A stretch of 5,060 nt of DNA. It comes from Actinomycetota bacterium (GTDB taxonomy: Bacteria; Actinomycetota; Thermoleophilia; Gaiellales; Gaiellaceae). The translations under genes were made by a program, and so were the position numbers. This document shows, piece by piece, positions 1-5,060 of the stretch; position 1 is the stretch's first letter, and each line of letters starts with the position of its first letter. The DNA lies in contig VAXD01000137.1 of NCBI GenBank assembly GCA_005884155.1, positions 1 to 5,060 of the forward strand, read 5' to 3'. Under the pieces are notes generated by a model, which saw only the letters and a program-made list of their open reading frames with translations, ran no database searches and was not told where the DNA came from.

Positions 1-92
1 CGGCGCACCCGGAGTCGGCCGGGCTCGCGGTCAGCTTCGAGGTGATCGCTGTGCGAGACGGCCGGCTCGAGCGGCTCCGGCAGGCGTTCTGA
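1..92 (+). CDS. yraN: YraN/UPF0102 family protein, C-terminal end only
   Basis: Read from base 3, the frame gives 29 codons ending at TGA 90-92; the rest of the gene lies before the window. The tail includes SFEVIAVRDGRLERLRQAF. This resembles the usual UPF0102 C-terminus, where a strand of the type RFDVVAV is followed by an I/L-E-H/R-(I/L) stretch and a terminal AF. UPF0102 proteins have a restriction-endonuclease-like (Holliday-junction-resolvase-like) fold, and their cellular role is poorly defined. Support also comes from context, because yraN commonly sits just before comM and dprA. The catalytic part is outside the window, so activity cannot be judged. The usual Asp of RFDV is Glu here. 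The assignment rests on a short tail plus gene order. The stop is 25 bases before the methyltransferase start, so the two are probably co-transcribed. Confidence 0.68.
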   Translation, partial: AHPESAGLAVSFEVIAVRDGRLERLRQAF

Positions 93-117
93 GCTAGCCG
101 TCGAAGCGAGCGAGGCT

Positions 118-1179
118 ATGGCCTCGACGCAGGATGCGCTTTACCGCCGCATCGACCTCGATCTCTCCTGGTCGGAGCGCGACCTCCCGGAGCGCGTGCG
201 GACGAAGCACGTTCACCGGTTGCACCCGTATCTCGGCAAGTTCATCCCGCAGCTGGTCGAGGCGTTGCTCGAACGGCATGTGCCAAAGGGGCGCGTGCTC
301 GATCCCTTCGCGGGCTCGGGGACGACGCTCGTGCAGGCGCTCGAGTCCGGCTACGACGCGTGCGGCGCGGACGTGGCGGCGTTCAACTGCTTGCTGATGC
401 GGGTCAAGACGCGCGAGTACAACCCGTTCGTGCTGGAGTCCGAGTTGCGGGAGGCGCTGGCGCGGCTGGAGTCGTTCGACGGCGTCCGGCCGGAGGGGGC
501 GGTTTCGCGCTTCGTCCGTGACTTGGTCGACGAGTACGAGCACGCGGACGTCCTGCGGGTCGTGCTGGCGCGGGCCGCGCGCTCGGCGCGGCGGACGACG
601 CACTTCGACCTCGACTTCCCGCGCACGCCGCAGCGCTCGCCCTACTGGTGCCATAAGCACCGGCGCGAGTGCCGGCCGGTCGGTGAGGCAAGGCGCTTCC
701 TGCGGCGCTACACTCTCGACACGCTGGCGCGGGTGCGAGAGTTCGCCCGGCTGCGCGCGCGGGGCCATGAAGCGGTTGTTCTCCATGGCGACGCTCGGGA
801 GCTTGACTTCGGCGGACGCTTTGACGGTGTCGTCACCTCACCGCCGTACCCGGGGCTGATCGACTACCACGAGCAGCACCGGTATGCCTACGAGTTGCTC
901 GGGCTCGAGGACTGCGGGCCGCTGGAGCTGGGGAAAGGGACGAGTCGCGCGGCGCTGCGGGCGTACGTCGAAGGTGTGGCGGCGGTGCTCGCGAACGTGC
1001 GTGGTTCGCTGCGGCGCGGGGCTCCGGTCGTGATCGTGATCAACGACCGCCGCGAGCTCTACCCGGAGATCCTGGAGCTGGCGGGGTTGCGGCTGGAAGA
1101 GCGTTACCGCCGGCACGTGAATCGCCGGACAGGGCGGCGCGCGGGCGAGTACTTCGAAGACGTGCTCGTCGCGCGCTAG
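118..1179 (+). CDS. DNA methyltransferase (N4-cytosine or N6-adenine type)
   Basis: Probably transfers a methyl group from S-adenosylmethionine to an exocyclic amino group of DNA. Visible parts of the 353-residue protein, in order: a motif X-like segment HPYLGKFIPQLVEALL at about 36-51; motif I VLDPFAGSGTT at 60-70, the SAM-binding loop; an acidic motif II residue D85 in GADVAAFN; a long central region, about 96-225, likely to carry target recognition; catalytic motif IV TSPPY at 240-244; and a strand VVIVIN at 304-309. The order X, I, central region, IV fits the alpha arrangement. SPPY is commoner in N4-cytosine enzymes, but the modified base and target cannot be read from sequence. A compact cluster C178, H179, H181, C185 precedes an RRYTLDTLARVREF helix. 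The ATG at 118 is the first after the in-frame stop at 43-45. GAGG at 112-115 is only 2 bases from it, closer than usual; the next in-frame candidate, GTG at 196, would leave little before motif X. The gene is intact, shows no obvious compositional break, and has no partner restriction gene within the window. It sits between yraN and comM. Confidence 0.9.
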   Translation: MASTQDALYRRIDLDLSWSERDLPERVRTKHVHRLHPYLGKFIPQLVEALLERHVPKGRVLDPFAGSGTTLVQALESGYDACGADVAAFNCLLMRVKTREYNPFVLESELREALARLESFDGVRPEGAVSRFVRDLVDEYEHADVLRVVLARAARSARRTTHFDLDFPRTPQRSPYWCHKHRRECRPVGEARRFLRRYTLDTLARVREFARLRARGHEAVVLHGDARELDFGGRFDGVVTSPPYPGLIDYHEQHRYAYELLGLEDCGPLELGKGTSRAALRAYVEGVAAVLANVRGSLRRGAPVVIVINDRRELYPEILELAGLRLEERYRRHVNRRTGRRAGEYFEDVLVAR

Positions 1180-1183
1180 AGAA

Positions 1184-1199
1184 GTCACTGTTTCGTCAC
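1184..1199 (+). repeat. Direct GTCAC repeat upstream of the comM promoter
   Basis: GTCAC occurs at 1184-1188 and again at 1195-1199, 11 bases apart start to start, roughly one helical turn. The pair lies in the only sizeable spacer of the window, just after the methyltransferase stop and about 10 bases before the proposed -35 element of comM. That placement and phasing would suit two half-sites on the same DNA face for a regulator. The repeats are only 5 bases long, so chance is a real alternative. Confidence 0.25.
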
Positions 1200-1209
1200 A
1201 CGTCCGTAG

Positions 1210-1238
1210 CAGACACGGCACGCTTCGTTGTCTAGATT
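1210..1238 (+). promoter_or_regulatory. Putative promoter for comM, leaderless layout
   Basis: CAGACA at 1210-1215 matches 4 of 6 bases of the TTGACA -35 box. After a 17-base spacer comes TAGATT at 1233-1238, which fits the TAnnnT form of actinobacterial -10 boxes. Six bases separate it from the GTG at 1245, so transcription would begin at or next to the start codon. This would give a leaderless mRNA, which agrees with the lack of a purine-rich ribosome binding site before that GTG. The 65-base spacer 1180-1244 is visibly less GC-rich than the genes on either side. No hairpin followed by a T-run is seen here, so upstream transcription may also read through into comM. The promoter is inferred from motif and spacing only. 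Confidence 0.5.
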
Positions 1239-1244
1239 GACGAC

Positions 1245-2711
1245 GTGCTCGCTCGAACCGTCACCCACGCCTTGGTCGGGCTCGACGCGCGACGCGTCGA
1301 TGTCGAGGCCCACATCCAGGACGGAATCCCCGGGTTCGCGATCGCGGGGCTCGCCGACCGAGCCTGCCAGGAGGCGAAGCACCGCGTGCGCAGCGGGATC
1401 ACGTCCGCGGAGCTCAAGTGGCCTTCGACGCGCATCACGGTCAACCTCGCCCCGGCCGAGCTGCGCAAGGAAGGATCCGGATTCGACCTGCCGATCGCAC
1501 TCGCGTTGCTGGCGGCGTCGCGGCAGGTGCCCCCGGAAGCGCTCGGCGGCCATGCCGCTGTCGGCGAGCTCGGGCTCGACGGGACGCTGCGGCCGGTCGG
1601 CGGGGTTCTGGCCGCCGCCGATGGGGCTCGCGAGTCGGGGCTGACGCGGCTGCTCTGTGCGGCCGATTGCGCCGCGGAGGCGTCACTGGCGGGGATCGAG
1701 CCGGTTCCGGTGCACCACCTGGCGGAGGCGGTTGCCTACCTGCGCGGCGAGTGGCGGCCGTCTCCGCCCGACGAGCCTTTGGCGGACGCAAACGGCTCGG
1801 GCCCGGCGATTCTCGATCTCGCGGACGTGCGCGGCCAGGAACGCGCCCGTCGTGCGGTGGAGCTCGCCGCAGCCGGCGGGCACAACCTGCTCCTCGCGGG
1901 GCCGCCGGGCACCGGCAAGACGATGCTGGCGAGACGTCTGCCGGGAATCCTGCCGCGGCTGCCGCCGGAGGAGGCGCTCGAGGTCACGCGCATCCACTCG
2001 GTGGCCGGACTGCTCCCGCCAGGCCGGCCGCTCGTGACCATCCCGCCGTTCCGCGCGCCGCACCACACGACGTCCGTCGCGGCGATCGTCGGGGGCGGGC
2101 CAAGCCCAAGACCGGGCGAGGCGAGTCTGGCCCACCGCGGCGTGCTCTTTCTGGACGAGCTGGCCGAGTTCCCGCGCAACGCTCTCGAGGCGCTGCGTCA
2201 GCCGCTCGAGGACGGTTACGTCTCGATCGCCCGCGTCGGCGGCAGGCTTGTCTTCCCGGCCCGCTTTCAGCTCGTCGCGACGATGAATCTCTGTCCCTGC
2301 GGTGCGAGAGGGGATCCCGCTGCTGAGTGCTCGTGCTCCGCAGCGCGCCTGGCCGCATACGAGGACAAGCTCTCCCGAGCGCTGCTCGACCGTTTCGACC
2401 TGCTCGTGACCGTCCCGCGTCCGCGGGCGCGCGAGCTCGAGGCGGTGGCAGGCGAGGCGTCGGATGCCGTGCGTGAGCGCGTCGAGGCGGCGCGCGAGCG
2501 CCTTCGAGGCGAGCCGCTCCGGCGAACCACCGGCGCCGATGAGCTCCTCTCGCGGGCGGTCGAGCGCCTGCCGCTGTCGGCGCGCGGGCGTGCGCGGGTC
2601 GCCCGCGTCGCACGCAGTGCGGCCCGGCTCGCGGGCGCGGACGCGGTCGAGGCCGAGCACGTGGCGGAGGCGCTCTCATTCCGATCGCCGACCGAGTTGA
2701 GGGCGCGATGA
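1245..2711 (+). CDS. comM: ComM/YifB family Mg-chelatase-like AAA+ ATPase
   Basis: A hexameric AAA+ helicase family; ComM of Vibrio and Haemophilus drives branch migration as transformed DNA is integrated. The protein has 488 residues, close to the usual 500 or so. The GTG start gives MLARTVTHALVGLDARRVDV, matching the conserved family N-terminus. The Lon-protease-like (ChlI) domain covers about 20-140, with KEGSGFDLP at 75-83 and GELGLDG at 107-113. The AAA+ module starts near DVRGQ at 194-198. It has Walker A GPPGTGKT (219-226), Walker B VLFLDE (300-305), sensor-1 region MNLCPCG (347-353) and LLDRFD with D382 and R383. Cysteines C350, C352, C362 and C364 form the quartet common in this family, possibly binding zinc. 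The C-terminal Mg-chelatase domain fills about 400-486. All ATPase motifs are intact. It overlaps dprA by ATGA, so translation of the two is probably coupled. Despite the Mg-chelatase label in many databases, a role in chlorophyll or cobalamin synthesis is unlikely. Confidence 0.96.
   Translation: MLARTVTHALVGLDARRVDVEAHIQDGIPGFAIAGLADRACQEAKHRVRSGITSAELKWPSTRITVNLAPAELRKEGSGFDLPIALALLAASRQVPPEALGGHAAVGELGLDGTLRPVGGVLAAADGARESGLTRLLCAADCAAEASLAGIEPVPVHHLAEAVAYLRGEWRPSPPDEPLADANGSGPAILDLADVRGQERARRAVELAAAGGHNLLLAGPPGTGKTMLARRLPGILPRLPPEEALEVTRIHSVAGLLPPGRPLVTIPPFRAPHHTTSVAAIVGGGPSPRPGEASLAHRGVLFLDELAEFPRNALEALRQPLEDGYVSIARVGGRLVFPARFQLVATMNLCPCGARGDPAAECSCSAARLAAYEDKLSRALLDRFDLLVTVPRPRARELEAVAGEASDAVRERVEAARERLRGEPLRRTTGADELLSRAVERLPLSARGRARVARVARSAARLAGADAVEAEHVAEALSFRSPTELRAR
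1282..1300 (+). repeat. Perfect inverted repeat at the 5' end of comM
   Basis: TCGACGCG at 1282-1289 is repeated as its reverse complement CGCGTCGA at 1293-1300, with a three-base CGA loop. In RNA this would form a GC-rich 8-base-pair hairpin about 37 bases after the GTG start. It lies inside codons 13-19 (LDARRVD) and has no T-run, so it is not an intrinsic terminator. It could influence early translation of a leaderless message, or be a by-product of GC-rich codon choice. Confidence 0.35.
2699..2711 (+). promoter_or_regulatory. Ribosome binding site and ATGA coupling site for dprA
   Basis: GAGGG at 2699-2703 lies four bases before the ATG at 2708, inside the last codons of comM. The comM stop TGA (2709-2711) overlaps that ATG as ATGA. 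A ribosome ending comM can restart on dprA directly, which supports 2708 as the true dprA start and suggests linked production of the two proteins. Confidence 0.65.
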
Positions 2712-3700
2712 GTGAGCTCGCCTTGGCCGCGTTTGCTGCGGCGACGGATTCTCATGTCGTCCGAGAGCCGAAGGAGCTCAAGTTCAGACGGTTCGCGCGC
2801 GCGTTCGACGAGGGTGCCTACCTGGCCGAGCTGGAGGCCAATGGCTACCGGTTCCTCGGCCGGTCCGACGACGCGTTTCCGGCGCTGGTGCGCGAGCTCC
2901 ACGATCCGCCGCCGGGGCTCTTCCTGCGCGGCGAGGCCGAGGCCGACCTGCTCAGCGAGGCGGCCGTGGCGATCGTCGGCGCACGCTCGTGCTCGTCGTA
3001 CGGGCGCCAAGTGGCACGCCAGCTCGGGCGGGAGCTCGCCGGGCCGGGGCTCGCCGTCGTCAGCGGGATGGCCCGCGGGGTCGACGCGGAGGCCCATCGC
3101 GGGGCCCTCGAGGCCGGCGGGACGACCGTGGCCGTCCTCGGTTGCGGCATCGACCGCGATTACCCGGCGGCTCACCGCGACCTGGCGCGTGGCATCTGCG
3201 AGCGCGGTCTCGTCGTCTCCGAGTACGCACCGGGCGTCGAACCGGCGCCCTGGCGGTTCCCCGCGCGGAACCGGATCATTGCGGGGCTGGCGGAGGTAGC
3301 CGTGATCGTCGAGGCCCGCGAGCGGAGCGGAGCGCTGATCACGGCCGACTTCGCGCTCGATGCAGGCCGGGAGGTGTTCGCGGTACCGGGAGAGATCACG
3401 TCGTCGCTCTCCGCGGGCACGAACGCGCTGCTTCGCCTCGGCGCGACTCCCTTGACTCGCGCGACGGACGTCCTCGCGCTCTTCGGTCTCGAGCCGGATG
3501 CGTCCGTGTCGCCGGAGCTCGGCGAGCATGCAGCGACTGTGCTGGCGGCTCTCTCGGAGGAGCCGGCCGGCGCCGACCAGCTCGGGCGCGTGACCGGTCT
3601 CGGCCCGGCCATCCTCGCCACGGCGCTGACAGAACTCGAGCTGGCCGGCGCCGCGGCCGAGATGGATGGCGTGTGGAGGGGGGTGAGGCCGCAGCGGTAG
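2708..3700 (+). CDS. dprA: DNA-processing protein DprA (Smf)
   Basis: DprA binds incoming single-stranded DNA in the cytoplasm and loads RecA on it during natural transformation. It is also widespread in bacteria not known to be competent. The protein has 330 residues. The Rossmann-like core starts at about 86 with VAIVGARS (G91, A92, R93). It continues with SGMARGVDAEAH (119-130), the FPARNRIIAGL segment (184-194; R187 and N188), SGALITA (207-213), VPGE ending at 229 and GTNALL from 237. All are hallmark DprA motifs. A C-terminal winged-helix (DprA_WH) region spans roughly 274-326. The first 50 or so residues do not show a clear SAM/HhH-type domain, which many longer DprA proteins carry, so the N-terminus looks reduced or diverged. 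The start is fixed by the ATGA overlap with comM and a nearby GAGGG. The function assignment is firm; actual competence of the host is not shown. Confidence 0.96.
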   Translation: MSELALAAFAAATDSHVVREPKELKFRRFARAFDEGAYLAELEANGYRFLGRSDDAFPALVRELHDPPPGLFLRGEAEADLLSEAAVAIVGARSCSSYGRQVARQLGRELAGPGLAVVSGMARGVDAEAHRGALEAGGTTVAVLGCGIDRDYPAAHRDLARGICERGLVVSEYAPGVEPAPWRFPARNRIIAGLAEVAVIVEARERSGALITADFALDAGREVFAVPGEITSSLSAGTNALLRLGATPLTRATDVLALFGLEPDASVSPELGEHAATVLAALSEEPAGADQLGRVTGLGPAILATALTELELAGAAAEMDGVWRGVRPQR

Positions 3701-3703
3701 CCT
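3698..3703 (+). promoter_or_regulatory. Possible -10 box (TAGCCT) for the oxidoreductase gene
   Basis: TAGCCT has the TAnnnT form and ends six bases before the ATG at 3710, the same distance as the proposed comM -10 box. Its TAG is the dprA stop codon. The bases directly before the ATG (CCTCACGAC) contain no ribosome binding site; the nearest purine-rich run, GGAGGGGGG, is about 27 bases away. No good -35 match is seen 16-18 bases upstream. A leaderless start is therefore possible but weakly supported. Confidence 0.3.
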
Positions 3704-3709
3704 CACGAC

Positions 3710-4840
3710 ATGACGAGCTCGTACTGGCTGTCGGAGCCATGGGCGGTCCCCGATGGGGCTCGAGACGACGAGCGGGTCGACGTAGCCGTGGTGGGCGGTG
3801 GCGTGACCGGCTGCGCGTGCGCCCATGTCCTCGCGGGCGCAGGGCTGCGCGTGCGCGTTCACGAGGCGCGAGAGATCGCCGGTGGCGCGAGCGGCCGCAA
3901 CGGCGGCTTCGCGCTGCGCGGCGGTGCCCTGACGTACGACGTGGCGCGAGCGCAGCTCGGTCCCGAGAGGGCCCGAGCGCTGTGGCAGCTGACCGAGCGC
4001 TACCTCGAGCGCCTCGCCGAACTGGCTGGCGACGCCTTCCGGCGCACCGGGAGTCTCCGCCTGGCCGCTGATGCGCCGGAGGTCGCGGAGCTCGAGGCCG
4101 AGTACGAAGCGCTGCGCGAGGATGGGTTCGCGGTGGAGCAGCGGGCCGAGCTCGGCGAGGCGCTCGCGGGCCGGTTCCAGGGCGCGATCTTCCATCCGCC
4201 TGATGGGGCGCTTCAGCCTGCTCAGTGGGTCAGACGCCTGGCCGCTCGGGCGGCGGAGGCTGGTGCCCAGCTACGGGAGGACAGCCGGATCGAGTCGCTG
4301 GACGAGCTCGGAGCCGACCGGGTAATCATCGCGACGGACGGCTACACGTCGGGGCTCAGCCCTGCGCTCGACGCTGCAGTCACGCCGACGCGCGGCCAAA
4401 TCGTCGTGACCGAGCCGCTCGAGCGAGGCGTCTTCCCCTGCCCGCATTACGCCCGACACGGGTACGACTACTGGCAGCAGACGCGCGACGGACGGCTCGT
4501 CGCAGGCGGCCTTCGCGACAAGGCGCTTGAAACGGAGAACACCGCCGAAGAGACGACCACGCCGCTGATTCAAGGGCACCTCGAGCGCTTCGTCGCGGAA
4601 CTTCTCGGCAAACCGCCGGTGATCACGCACCGCTGGGCCGGGATCTTCGGCACGACCGAGGACCGGCTGCCGCTGGTCGGCCGCCTACCCGGCCGCGACG
4701 AGGTCTGGATCTCTGTCGGCTACTCCGGCCACGGGAACGTCATGGGGCTCGCGTGCGGAGAGCTCCTCGCGCAGGCAATCCTTGGCGAACCGGCAGCGGA
4801 GCTCGAGCTGTTCGATCCCGCGCGGCTCGTCACCGCCTAG
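3710..4840 (+). CDS. FAD-dependent oxidoreductase, DAO family (PuuB/glycine oxidase-like)
   Basis: Likely a soluble cytoplasmic flavoenzyme that oxidises an amine or amino acid; the substrate is unknown. The 376-residue protein has the FAD-binding Rossmann start VAVVGGGVTGC, with G29, G31 and G34. E52 at the end of the second strand should bind the ribose. Then follow GGASGRNGGF (58-67), a segment typical of gamma-glutamylputrescine oxidase (PuuB/OrdL)-like members, and a second FAD contact GYSGHGNVMG (337-346) near the C-terminus. The segment AGIFGTTEDRLPLVG lacks the cysteine that carries covalent FAD in monomeric sarcosine oxidase, so flavin is probably bound non-covalently. It is somewhat shorter than PuuB (about 425 residues). 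The start at 3710 gives MTSSYWL, where SYW is common in relatives. It begins nine bases after dprA and no terminator is seen between, so read-through is likely, but no functional link to DNA uptake is evident. Other options are D-amino acid dehydrogenase-like or sarcosine oxidase-like enzymes. Confidence 0.9.
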   Translation: MTSSYWLSEPWAVPDGARDDERVDVAVVGGGVTGCACAHVLAGAGLRVRVHEAREIAGGASGRNGGFALRGGALTYDVARAQLGPERARALWQLTERYLERLAELAGDAFRRTGSLRLAADAPEVAELEAEYEALREDGFAVEQRAELGEALAGRFQGAIFHPPDGALQPAQWVRRLAARAAEAGAQLREDSRIESLDELGADRVIIATDGYTSGLSPALDAAVTPTRGQIVVTEPLERGVFPCPHYARHGYDYWQQTRDGRLVAGGLRDKALETENTAEETTTPLIQGHLERFVAELLGKPPVITHRWAGIFGTTEDRLPLVGRLPGRDEVWISVGYSGHGNVMGLACGELLAQAILGEPAAELELFDPARLVTA

Positions 4841-4843
4841 GGT
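4838..4843 (+). promoter_or_regulatory. Possible -10 box (TAGGGT) for the HIT gene
   Basis: TAGGGT fits TAnnnT and ends eight bases before the GTG at 4852. Its TAG is the stop codon of the oxidoreductase gene. No convincing -35 box lies 16-18 bases further upstream. GCGGG directly before the GTG is too close to be a normal ribosome binding site, so a leaderless or coupled start is possible. The motif is short and half defined by a stop codon, so the support is weak. Confidence 0.25.
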
Positions 4844-4851
4844 TCGCGGGC

Positions 4852-5060
4852 GTGGATCCCTGTCCGTTCTGCGAGATCGTCGACGGTCGCCGCGCGCAGG
4901 AGATCGTGGCCTCGACAGACGGCGTCGTCGCATTCCTCTGCGAGCCGCCTGCGACGCCGGGCCACACGCTGATCGTCCCGCGCCGCCACCGGGCCGACAT
5001 CTGGGACGTCGACCCTGCCGAGATGGCCGAGTCGATGGAGCTGGCGCGCCGCCTGGCGCA
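4852..5060 (+). CDS. HIT family protein (nucleotide hydrolase/transferase), N-terminal part
   Basis: The gene begins with GTG and runs off the window; 69 codons and two further bases are present. The start MDPCPFCEIVDG carries the CPFC pair (C4, C7), which in many bacterial HIT proteins helps bind zinc. The stretch VVAFLCEPPATPGHTLIVPRRH matches the first half of the HIT fold, where a PxxPGHxLVxPxxH pattern is characteristic. HIT proteins hydrolyse or transfer nucleotide phosphoramidates and dinucleoside polyphosphates such as Ap4A. The catalytic His-x-His-x-His triad lies beyond the window edge, so activity and exact subgroup (HINT-like or Ap4A-processing) cannot be judged. The GTG lies 11 bases after the oxidoreductase stop, and the reading N-terminal to CPFC is short, as usual, which supports this start. 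Confidence 0.88.
   Translation, partial: MDPCPFCEIVDGRRAQEIVASTDGVVAFLCEPPATPGHTLIVPRRHRADIWDVDPAEMAESMELARRLA

Noticed and set aside
94..786. 230-codon open frame on the - strand opposite the methyltransferase
   Set aside because: Its product is a low-complexity Arg/Val/Pro-rich sequence, while the + strand frame carries complete methyltransferase motifs.
118..1179. Complete restriction-modification system
   Set aside because: Only a methyltransferase is present. The upstream fragment looks like a YraN tail and the downstream gene is comM; no restriction endonuclease is visible in this window.
1180..1244. Intrinsic terminator after the methyltransferase gene
   Set aside because: Only a four-base inverted match (CCGT/ACGG) is visible, and no T-run follows it.
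1683..2660. 325-codon open frame on the - strand inside comM
   Set aside because: No family motifs, Arg-rich, and fully covered by the conserved ComM frame.
1245..2711. Mg-chelatase subunit for chlorophyll or cobalamin synthesis
   Set aside because: The Lon-like N-terminal domain, the CPCG...CSC cysteine set and the adjacent dprA identify ComM/YifB.
2989..4071. 360-codon open frame on the + strand overlapping dprA and the oxidoreductase
   Set aside because: Product is almost entirely Arg, Gly and Ala and crosses two well-supported genes out of frame; a codon-composition shadow.
2267..4195. 642-codon open frame on the - strand
   Set aside because: It lies opposite comM, dprA and the oxidoreductase gene, spans their junctions, and its translation is Arg/Ala/Glu-rich with no recognisable motif. 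Long antisense open frames are expected in DNA this GC-rich.

Overview
The window is very GC-rich (by eye around 70%), tightly packed, and entirely coded on the + strand. Spacers run from a 4-base overlap to 65 bases. Codon use favours G/C in third positions throughout, GTG starts occur, and several genes seem to lack a normal ribosome binding site. Together with the order yraN - (insert) - comM - dprA, this suggests a high-GC actinobacterium. A deep-branching group such as Thermoleophilia is possible, but the lineage is an inference and not something the sequence proves.

Layout: (1) bases 1-92 are the last 29 codons of a gene whose C-terminus looks like a YraN/UPF0102 nuclease-fold protein. 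(2) 118-1179 is a complete DNA methyltransferase of the amino-methylating (N4-cytosine or N6-adenine) type, with motif I DPFAGSGTT and motif IV TSPPY. (3) 1180-1244 is the only real intergenic region; it is less GC-rich and holds a plausible promoter placed for a leaderless transcript. (4) 1245-2711 is ComM/YifB, a MoxR/Mg-chelatase-like AAA+ helicase. (5) 2708-3700 is DprA, overlapping comM by ATGA. (6) 3710-4840 is an FAD-dependent DAO-family oxidoreductase. (7) 4852-5060 is the start of a HIT-family nucleotide hydrolase/transferase, cut off by the window edge.

How they work together: ComM (branch migration) and DprA (loading RecA on incoming single strands) act on single-stranded DNA taken up during natural transformation. 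YraN is a common but poorly understood neighbour of this pair. The methyltransferase between yraN and comM is the accessory element here. Its position invites comparison with methylases that protect incoming DNA during transformation, such as DpnA of the DpnII system, but nothing in the sequence proves that role. The oxidoreductase and HIT protein look like metabolic genes that simply follow in the same direction.

No RNA gene, mobile element, CRISPR array or convincing intrinsic terminator was seen, and no gene-free stretch exceeds 65 bases. Most of the content belongs to known families. The points most worth a second look are the methyltransferase's position and Cys/His cluster, and the recurring TAnnnT motifs just upstream of three start codons.
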